From positions 10,950 through 17,303 of the forward strand of contig MHIY01000016.1 in assembly GCA_001817755.1 (NCBI GenBank): 6,354 nucleotides of DNA. Direction: 5' to 3'. How positions within the stretch are numbered: the stretch's first letter is position 1; every line of letters begins with the position of its first letter. Shown here one piece after another: positions 1 through 4,626 of the stretch. Below the pieces are notes generated by a model. The model searched no databases, was not told where the DNA came from, and was given only the letters and a program-made list of their open reading frames with translations. The stretch is from Candidatus Colwellbacteria bacterium RIFCSPLOWO2_01_FULL_48_10. Lineage in GTDB: Bacteria; Patescibacteriota; Minisyncoccia; UBA6257; Colwellbacteraceae. A program made the position numbers and the translations under genes.

Positions 1-711
1 TGCGATACGAGCAACTATGTTGTCGTGAATGATAGATTAGGGGCTCTCTCTGGCTATGCCTGGAACGACGGAATTGGCTGGATAAGTTTTAGCTGTGACC
101 AGACGGCGGTCGGGGGCAGCAACACCTGTTCAACCTCTAATTACGGCGTAAACATTGATTCTGAGACGAGCGAGTTTATGGGTTATGCTTGGAACGACTC
201 GATTGGCTGGATAAGTTTTAACTGTTTAGACGAGGGGATTTGCGACGTATCTAGCTATCGTGTTAAAACTGCATGGTCTTCCGATATCCTGGCTTTGGAC
301 GGATATCTTATTTCCAAGACGATAGATACCGGCGAGGCTGGCGGCGCTGCCTTTAACTATATTCTATGGCGCGGCGACTTGGGGCAGACTGGCAATACCG
401 TGAAGTTCCAGCTCGCAACAAGTAATTGCCTAAATGGCGCCATTGATTCTACAACTGCGGGTGATGGCGCTGCCTGTAATGAGAGTATCGGCTGGGGAGG
501 TTCTAAGGCCAGCGGTGATGGAGCGTTCTTGGGAAGCGGCGGTACATCGGTTGGTTATTATGAACCAAATGGTCCTGGTATTCCGGCGGTTATTGATGCT
601 CTTAACCATAATAACAAGCGCTACTATCGATACAAGATGTTCCTCGACCGGCCGACTGGCAATACCATTTCTCCCGTCGTCGAAGATGTGGTTGTAAATT
701 GGTCTCCCTAG
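1..711 (+). CDS. Surface/pilus-associated repeat protein, 3' part of the gene (5' end outside window)
   Basis: The frame is open from base 1 to a TAG stop, so 236 residues of the C-terminal part are visible. The GTG at base 25 is an internal valine, because the repeat pattern already runs before it. Residues 18-32 and 61-75 are two copies of G-Y-A-W-N-D-x-I-G-W-I-S-F-x-C, 43 residues apart. A cysteine followed by S-x-Y recurs at residues 1, 43 and 81, marking the repeat boundaries. Residues about 98-236 form one domain containing FNYILW, VKFQLATSN, RYYRYKMFL and a final VVEDVVVNWSP. Such beta-rich tails are common on large exported proteins of Parcubacteria-like genomes, often near pilin genes; this is from memory of the family. 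The role is probably extracellular (adhesion or a pilus-tip component), inferred from repeats and neighbours. The cysteines suggest disulfides. No enzyme motif is seen. Confidence 0.8.
   Translation, partial: CDTSNYVVVNDRLGALSGYAWNDGIGWISFSCDQTAVGGSNTCSTSNYGVNIDSETSEFMGYAWNDSIGWISFNCLDEGICDVSSYRVKTAWSSDILALDGYLISKTIDTGEAGGAAFNYILWRGDLGQTGNTVKFQLATSNCLNGAIDSTTAGDGAACNESIGWGGSKASGDGAFLGSGGTSVGYYEPNGPGIPAVIDALNHNNKRYYRYKMFLDRPTGNTISPVVEDVVVNWSP
52..225 (+). repeat. Two in-frame copies of a GYAWND-IGWISF coding repeat
   Basis: Bases 52-96 and 181-225 match at 39 of 45 positions and start 129 bases apart, which is a 43-codon period. The core from ATTGGCTGG through AGTTTT is identical in both copies, and most other differences are in third codon positions. 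This fits duplication within a gene followed by selection on the protein. Residues 81-92 start a third unit that lacks the GYAW core. Confidence 0.85.
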
Positions 712-735
712 ATAGCTCGATAGCGACATAGCTCG
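712..735 (+). repeat. Left arm of inverted repeat around the four-helix-bundle gene
   Basis: This 24-base arm begins immediately after the stop codon of the upstream repeat protein. It is an exact reverse complement of 1168-1191, and its first 22 bases also match 1154-1175. In a read-through transcript it could form a stem with either register. Confidence 0.85.
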
Positions 736-788
736 TTAGAAAAGAAGTTGATTAGTTCAAGTAAGGCATAAATGATCCAACAAACGCA

Positions 789-1136
789 ATGAGAAATTTC
801 AAAGAATTATTGGTTTGGCAGAAATCGATTAAATTAGTAACTCATGTTTATAAGGTAACCAAGGATTTTCCAGATGAGGAGAAATATGGATTGATTAATC
901 AAATGAGGAGATCGACGGTTTCCATACCATCTAATATTGCCGAAGGGCATATGAGGAATACGAATAAAGACTTCGGACAATTTTTAGCCATCGCTCAAGG
1001 TTCATGCGCGGAACTGGAAACGCAAATTATCATTGCTCATAGTCTAAACTATATAGACAAAGACAAGAATCAACGGCTCGTATCAGAAGTCGATGAGATA
1101 GCCAAAATGTTATCATCATTACGCTCGAAATTATGA
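789..1136 (+). CDS. Four-helix-bundle protein, S23 / 23S rRNA intervening-sequence family
   Basis: The protein has 115 residues, the usual size for this family. It carries the hallmark pattern: FKELLVWQKS near the N-terminus (residues 4-13), then QMRRSTVSIPSNIAEG (about 38-53), KDFGQFLAIAQGS (60-72) and CAELETQ (73-79), all in amphipathic helices with no signal peptide. Relatives are encoded inside 23S rRNA intervening sequences of Leptospira and Coxiella and as scattered single genes elsewhere. Avd of diversity-generating retroelements is a structural relative. The molecular role is unknown; nucleic-acid binding is often suggested. The gene is AT-richer than its surroundings: bases 841-900 hold 20 G/C in 60, whereas 1861-1920 in the pilus gene hold 35. 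No clear Shine-Dalgarno precedes the ATG. Its TGA stop overlaps an ATG of the next frame (ATGA), and inverted repeats flank it, so it probably arrived as a unit within the pilus operon. Confidence 0.9.
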   Translation: MRNFKELLVWQKSIKLVTHVYKVTKDFPDEEKYGLINQMRRSTVSIPSNIAEGHMRNTNKDFGQFLAIAQGSCAELETQIIIAHSLNYIDKDKNQRLVSEVDEIAKMLSSLRSKL

Positions 1137-1624
1137 TTATCAACAGACTCACAAGCTATGTCGCTATCGAGCTATGTCGCTATCGAGCTATGTCGCTATC
1201 TTGCGGTGCGGCCACTCTCTCGGTCGTTCTCGCGATCTCATCTATAATACTTGTCGTTACGGTTGCCGGCGTTATTATCTCCACCATTCTTACCAATGCC
1301 GCTTTTAGCGAACGGCTGGCCTCGGATGCCCTGTTTTCCGCTCGCGCTGGCGCGCAGGATGCCATCATGAGGATAATAAGATACAAGAATTGTTCGCCGG
1401 ATGGTTGTCCGTATGACTATTCGATAACTATTGATAATGGAACGGCGCAGGTAAACATCAGGGACTCTGGTTCGTGGTATGGATGCGAAGCTGTCCCGGC
1501 CGGCCTATGCGTGATATCCACCGGTTCTGCCGCTCTAAGGAAGAAGAGGATTGTTGTGAAAACTGTTGCCGATGCGATAACCGGCGAACTAAAGATTCAG
1601 TCTTTTAAAGAAGTACCGCTATAA
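1133..1624 (+). CDS. PilX-like minor pseudopilin / pilus membrane protein with altered N-terminus
   Basis: Read from the ATG that overlaps the preceding stop, this is 163 residues. Residues about 26-53 form one hydrophobic segment (GAATLSVVLAISSIILVV onward). It is followed by F-S-A-R-A-G-A-Q-D-A (68-77), which resembles the AEAGxxDA motif after the membrane helix in PilX-type proteins. The rest is a small extracytoplasmic domain with two cysteine pairs (NCSPDGC and YGCEAVPAGLC) and a basic RKKRIVVKTV strand. A classical prepilin cleavage motif is not visible. Residues 8-23 are encoded by the 16-base repeats and look unrelated to the family. The original start was probably replaced. The ATG at 1190, inside the last repeat, would give a more natural 144-residue product beginning MSLSCGAATLS. 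Which start is used cannot be decided here. The gene sits 10 bases before the PilM-PilN fusion gene, so they are probably cotranscribed. Confidence 0.7.
   Translation: MIINRLTSYVAIELCRYRAMSLSCGAATLSVVLAISSIILVVTVAGVIISTILTNAAFSERLASDALFSARAGAQDAIMRIIRYKNCSPDGCPYDYSITIDNGTAQVNIRDSGSWYGCEAVPAGLCVISTGSAALRKKRIVVKTVADAITGELKIQSFKEVPL
1154..1201 (+). repeat. Three tandem 16-base repeats forming the right arm of the inverted repeat
   Basis: Copies of AGCTATGTCGCTATCG lie at 1154-1169, 1170-1185 and 1186-1201, the last ending in T instead of G. Each unit divides into two similar 8-mers, CGAGCTAT and GTCGCTAT. Because 16 is not a multiple of three, the copies are read in three different frames and encode unlike peptides at the N-terminus of the downstream protein. 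Confidence 0.95.
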
Positions 1625-1634
1625 TAATATAGAG

Positions 1635-3149
1635 ATGAAGATCGAATTCGCAGGTTTATTCCACAAGCTAAGCAAGTTGGTCATGCCGCCAACCGGGATC
1701 GGCGGTTTACAGATAACTAATTCCTCCATCCGCTTCATGGAGTTTACGCGGGACCGTAAGACGCACGGCTTGGCGGTAAAGTCGGCCTCGCTTCGCCTGC
1801 CGCCGGGGATAGTTGAGTCCGGGCGCATAAAAGACCAGCCTAATTTCGTGATGGCGCTCCGTAACCTCCGCGCTCAGGTCGTTCCCAAGGGCGGCAAGAT
1901 GGTGAACGTGGTTCTTACCATTCCCGCCGGCGACGTATATGTCGAGGCTTTTAATCTACCCGCGTTGGAAGATAAGAACATCAGCGAGGCGGCTAACCTG
2001 AACATGCAGGTCATCTCGCCGAATCCGATCGAAAGATCTTATTACAGTTGGATGGTTGTCGGCGATGCTTCGGCCGGTTATAGCCAGCTTGAGGTTTTGG
2101 GTGCCTTTGCCTCCAAGGAAGTGGTGGACGAATTTACTGCCGCGCTCGAAGAGGCAGGATTCGGCATTGCCGCCATAGAATTTTCAAGCCTAAGCTTAAA
2201 AAGAGTCCTGACCGCTGCCGCCATTGTCAAAAAGGAGTTTCCTTATCTGCTCGTGAAGATCACTCAAGAAGGGCTTATATTCATAATTATCCGCAACAAC
2301 AATCTCTATTTCAATTATTTCCATTCCTGGGACAAAGTTGTCGAAGAAAGCGGAGTTGTAACGCTCGAACAGATAAATTCGATCGTGGCGACCGAAAGCC
2401 AAAGAGTCATGAATTTCTATTCTAGCCATTATGGCGGGCAGATAAAAAACATATTGCTAATAACCTCAGTCTTCGCCGACGAGATAATGGCTTTTTTGGA
2501 GGTGCGTTATCCCGGTTTCGAGAAAACATTACTCCGTTCGGATAAGGAAAATCTGCACGGCGTTCGCGGGGCCGCCTTAAGAGGAGCCATGACATATGCC
2601 GAGGAAGACGAAATAAACTTGATGGGCCCGGATGTCGTAAATGCTTTTTGGCGCGACAAGATAAATCGTTTTGTAGGCTTTTGGCGCAATATAGTGCTCA
2701 CGGCGGCGGTGTTTGTGTTGGCGGTTTTTGGCCTCGCTGATTTTTCCATAAGAGCGCAGGCTGAGATCATAAGAATAGCGAACATGACGAATCTGCGGGA
2801 GCCGGCGACCACAGAGCTGGTTGAGGTGCAGAAGACAGCTAAAAATTTCAATGTCCTAGTCGCGGCGCTTCTGAAGGTGAGAGCATCGGCGAAAGATGCC
2901 TCGCCCCTCATCCAAACTATCAACGCCGCCGCGGGCGCTAATATCTCTGTTGTCAGATTGTCCCTCAGGTCAGCGGATCTAAGCGGCACTATCGATGGCT
3001 TGGCTTCAAGTCAGGACGCCATCATAAGCTTCAAGAACCGGCTTATCGCGGTTTCCGGCATTGCCGATGCCGATCTTCCGCTCTCAAGTATCATCAACCA
3101 GCCGAGCGGCAAGTGGTCGTTCGTCATAAGTTTTAAGATCAAGCCCTAA
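1635..3149 (+). CDS. PilM-PilN fusion, GspL-like type IV pilus assembly protein
   Basis: The product has 504 residues. Residues about 22-335 resemble PilM, the actin-like cytoplasmic platform protein: GLQITNSSIRFMEF (24-37) sits where PilM has its first nucleotide-binding strand, and ISEAANLNMQVISPNPIE matches the segment that in PilM reads like EEAV...IPF. A single membrane helix follows at about 352-369 (NIVLTAAVFVLAVFGLAD). Then come a helical linker and a PilN-like domain to the C-terminus, with SVVRLSLRSADLSGTIDGLASS and a final WSFVISFKIKP. Cytoplasmic actin-like domain, membrane helix and outer ferredoxin-like domain is the order in GspL of type II secretion. PilM and PilN are usually separate, so this looks like a fusion. 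The usual acidic residue in the first phosphate motif is replaced by Gln26, so ATP binding may be weak or lost. No strong Shine-Dalgarno is seen; the ATG lies 10 bases after the preceding stop. Confidence 0.75.
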   Translation: MKIEFAGLFHKLSKLVMPPTGIGGLQITNSSIRFMEFTRDRKTHGLAVKSASLRLPPGIVESGRIKDQPNFVMALRNLRAQVVPKGGKMVNVVLTIPAGDVYVEAFNLPALEDKNISEAANLNMQVISPNPIERSYYSWMVVGDASAGYSQLEVLGAFASKEVVDEFTAALEEAGFGIAAIEFSSLSLKRVLTAAAIVKKEFPYLLVKITQEGLIFIIIRNNNLYFNYFHSWDKVVEESGVVTLEQINSIVATESQRVMNFYSSHYGGQIKNILLITSVFADEIMAFLEVRYPGFEKTLLRSDKENLHGVRGAALRGAMTYAEEDEINLMGPDVVNAFWRDKINRFVGFWRNIVLTAAVFVLAVFGLADFSIRAQAEIIRIANMTNLREPATTELVEVQKTAKNFNVLVAALLKVRASAKDASPLIQTINAAAGANISVVRLSLRSADLSGTIDGLASSQDAIISFKNRLIAVSGIADADLPLSSIINQPSGKWSFVISFKIKP

Positions 3150-3675
3150 TTCTTGATTTTGCTTGGTTTTCCAGTCTTTTAGCTATCTCCGCAAAAACCT
3201 CGTACAGCTTAATCATATCAGCCTTGCTTATTTTGCTCAGTACGAAGTCGAGCGCTTTGCCTTTTTTGCCGCGTATGCCGATGCGTATGCGGTAAAACTT
3301 TTGCGTCCGCAGCGAACTGATTATAGAATCAATGCCCTTATGACCGGCGCTGGAGCGGTCGAAAGATATCTTGAATTTTCCGAATTCGATGTCCGACTCG
3401 TCTTGAGCGACCGCGACCTCATCCGCCTTCAGGCCGAATTTTTTCATCGCGGCTTTCACGGCTGGTCCGGACTCGTTCATGAACGTTTTCGACTTAGCCA
3501 GAACGGGCTGTTTGGCAGTTTTCAGATAATCAAACAGTTTTTCTTTTTTCCAGCCTTCTCTTTTACCAGCTGTTTGTTCAGCCAGCCATGAAACGAAAAG
3601 CTTGCCGGCGTTATGATGCGTTTCCGCATATTCCGAGTCCGGATTTCCAATGCCGATGATTAATTTTGGGTTCAT
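3139..3675 (-). CDS. pth: Peptidyl-tRNA hydrolase
   Basis: The enzyme cleaves peptidyl-tRNAs released early from ribosomes, recycling tRNA in the cytoplasm. The 178-residue product covers the bacterial Pth fold, slightly shorter than the common length of about 190. LIIGIGNP (5-12) supplies Asn11, THHNAG (19-24) the catalytic His21, FMNESG (65-70) Asn67, and AQDESDIEFGK (90-100) Asp92. These match the His/Asp/Asn set of the E. coli enzyme. SAGHKGIDSIISSL is the usual glycine-histidine stretch, with Lys where E. coli has Asn. The residue before Asp92 is Gln instead of the common His. The start is the ATG ending at 3675, preceded on the minus strand by a weak purine stretch (ACGGAA). The stop is TGA, and the last 11 bases overlap the end of the convergent PilM-PilN gene. 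Confidence 0.95.
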   Translation of the reverse strand: MNPKLIIGIGNPDSEYAETHHNAGKLFVSWLAEQTAGKREGWKKEKLFDYLKTAKQPVLAKSKTFMNESGPAVKAAMKKFGLKADEVAVAQDESDIEFGKFKISFDRSSAGHKGIDSIISSLRTQKFYRIRIGIRGKKGKALDFVLSKISKADMIKLYEVFAEIAKRLENQAKSRIRA

Positions 3676-3685
3676 TTCCGTTGAT

Positions 3686-3713
3686 TTGATTTATGCGCTT
3701 TTTAGACTATACT
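3686..3713 (+). promoter_or_regulatory. Candidate sigma-70-type promoter upstream of lepB
   Basis: TTGATT (3686-3691) and TATACT (3708-3713) are separated by 16 bases, a reasonable match to TTGACA/TATAAT. It would start transcription near 3720 and leave a leader of roughly 195 bases before lepB. TATACT is half of a 13-base palindrome (3708-3720) whose other half reads TATACT on the minus strand, so a minus-strand start for pth could use the same site. No good -35 box is seen for that direction. Confidence 0.35.
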
Positions 3714-3789
3714 AAGTATACATTTTTCCCTGATTTCCGCTTGAATGCAAGCATTTTGGGGAGCTTGACCAAAGCATGTATCGGGTAGT

Positions 3790-3821
3790 GAACTTCGATA
3801 AGTTCCCATCCTTCCGATGGG
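3790..3821 (+). promoter_or_regulatory. Two adjacent hairpins in the lepB leader
   Basis: GAACTT-CGAT-AAGTTC (3790-3805) and CCCATC-CTTCC-GATGGG (3805-3821) are perfect 6-base-pair stems that abut and share one base. No T-run follows on either strand, so they are not standard terminators. The second loop region CCTTCC (3810-3815) is fully complementary to GGAAGG at 3887-3892, the only strong Shine-Dalgarno-like motif before lepB. The rest of the 239-base gap between pth and lepB is A/C-rich, with no ORF or tRNA that I can see. Confidence 0.35.
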
Positions 3822-3914
3822 CACATAGCAACATACATCATTACACCACATTGTCATCTACCATAAAGTTGGCTGCAAATATCTTAGGAAGGCAATCGAA
3901 TTTCTACTAACCCG

Positions 3915-4478
3915 ATGGCCATCAGAAAATTCTTACTTTCGGTTTGGGAAGTGGTTGAAGTGCTTTTGGTTGCGCTTGTCTCGGTTTTCATAGTTTATGG
4001 TTTTATTGCTCAACCGTTTCTAGTGCAGGGAGCAAGCATGGAACCTAATTTCTCGACTGGCAATTACCTAATAGTCGATGAAGTAACCTATCGTTTCCGC
4101 GATCCTATGCGCGGGGAGGTGATAGTGTTCAAGAATCCCAACAACGAATCCGAATTCTACATCAAGAGGATCATCGGCCTTCCGGGTGAATCGGTTGATA
4201 TCATGGCCGGCAAGGTATGGATTGATGGAGCGGTTTTAGCAGAAGATTATCTGCCTGTCGGCATAGACCTCCATGGCGAGTCTCCGTTCAAACTGGATGC
4301 GGACGAGTATTTCGTGATGGGCGACAATCGCCCGCGCAGTTTTGATTCGCGCAATTGGGGGCCGCTGAAAAAAGACGAGATAATCGGAACGGTGAGGCTG
4401 AGATTCTGGCCGCTCAACGACTTCACCCTCTTTTCCGCCACGGCTTCGCCAGTGAGCGACTCGTCTGCGAGCAAATAA
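3915..4478 (+). CDS. lepB: Signal peptidase I
   Basis: This membrane serine protease removes signal peptides from secreted proteins on the outer face of the cytoplasmic membrane. The 187-residue product has one N-terminal membrane helix (about 13-32). It is followed by GASMEPN (39-45) with the nucleophile Ser41, then RGEVIVFKNP (66-75), FYIKRIIGLPGE (81-92) with the general base Lys84, and YFVMGDNRPRSFDSRNWG (132-149), the conserved GDN/SRxWG box. All catalytic-core boxes are present and the size suits a compact single-helix enzyme. The C-terminal tail is Ser-rich. The ATG gives the usual N-terminus but has no Shine-Dalgarno at normal distance. AGGAAGG at 3886-3892 is about 22 bases away and would instead suit an in-frame ATT at 3900, which I consider less likely. 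The gene stands alone after the pth gap and before the HisRS-like gene. Confidence 0.95.
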   Translation: MAIRKFLLSVWEVVEVLLVALVSVFIVYGFIAQPFLVQGASMEPNFSTGNYLIVDEVTYRFRDPMRGEVIVFKNPNNESEFYIKRIIGLPGESVDIMAGKVWIDGAVLAEDYLPVGIDLHGESPFKLDADEYFVMGDNRPRSFDSRNWGPLKKDEIIGTVRLRFWPLNDFTLFSATASPVSDSSASK

Positions 4479-4497
4479 CACCAACGGCAAATGAATA

Positions 4498-4625
4498 CCC
4501 TCACCTAATTAAGATATGCTTCGCAATAAACTAATTAAAACATGTCAAACTCGAATTACAATGTCATCATCGAAAATCGAAAGTCGAAACGATGTATTTA
4601 TGCATAAATCTTAATTAGGTGAGGG
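4498..4625 (+). repeat. 18-base inverted repeat spanning the gap before the HisRS-like gene
   Basis: CCCTCACCTAATTAAGAT (4498-4515) is the exact reverse complement of 4608-4625. Near the inner ends, ATGC and GCAT could extend the stem past a small bulge. The 92 enclosed bases are AT-rich and include three CGAAA copies spaced 7 bases apart (4571, 4578, 4585), between CATCG (4568-4572) and CGATG (4590-4594), which can form an inner stem. There is no T-run after the right arm, so a terminator is unlikely. It could be a MITE-like element or a translation-controlling stem. Confidence 0.8.
4617..4622 (+). promoter_or_regulatory. Shine-Dalgarno of the HisRS-like gene, located inside the inverted-repeat arm
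   Basis: AGGTGA fits the anti-Shine-Dalgarno end of 16S rRNA (part of TAAGGAGGTGATC) and lies 4 bases before the ATG at 4627. It supports that start, and with it the lysine-rich N-terminus. It lies wholly within the right arm, so the left arm (TCACCT at 4501-4506) can pair with all six bases. Confidence 0.65.
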
Positions 4626-4626
4626 G

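Larger units (their letters stand above)
709..1201 (+). mobile_element. Candidate IVS-like insertion: four-helix-bundle gene inside an inverted repeat
   Basis: A single small gene lies between inverted copies of an AGCTATGTCGCTATCG repeat. Bases 712-735 are a perfect reverse complement of 1168-1191 (24 of 24) and, in another register, 712-733 matches 1154-1175. Bases 747-754 also pair with 1137-1144 at 7 of 8 positions, just inside the main arms. Both outer edges end in the same inverted GCTATCT. The left edge coincides with the stop codon of the upstream gene and the right edge has entered the start of the downstream gene. No target duplication is evident. S23-family proteins are known from 23S rRNA intervening sequences, which are also an ORF within a stem. 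That this is a mobile unit is inference. Confidence 0.55.

Noticed and set aside
25..27. GTG as start of the repeat protein
   Set aside because: The frame is open from base 1 and the C-x2-S-N-Y landmark of the repeat lies upstream of the GTG, so the gene starts outside the window.
1154..1201. CRISPR-like array
   Set aside because: The 16-base units are directly adjacent with no spacers, and no cas gene is present.
3163..3591. Plus-strand ORF opposite pth
   Set aside because: It is a shadow of the well-conserved minus-strand peptidyl-tRNA hydrolase, with no recognisable protein features of its own.
3740..3914. tRNA, tmRNA or SRP RNA in the pth-lepB gap
   Set aside because: No cloverleaf, acceptor stem with TTCGA-type loop, or SRP core motif was found, only short hairpins.
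4491..4508. Mini-ORF MNTLT as a histidine leader peptide
   Set aside because: It has five codons, no histidine codon and no ribosome-binding site, so classical attenuation is not supported.
4479..4626. T-box riboswitch before the HisRS-like gene
   Set aside because: No T-box core sequence, specifier loop or terminator with a T-run is recognisable.
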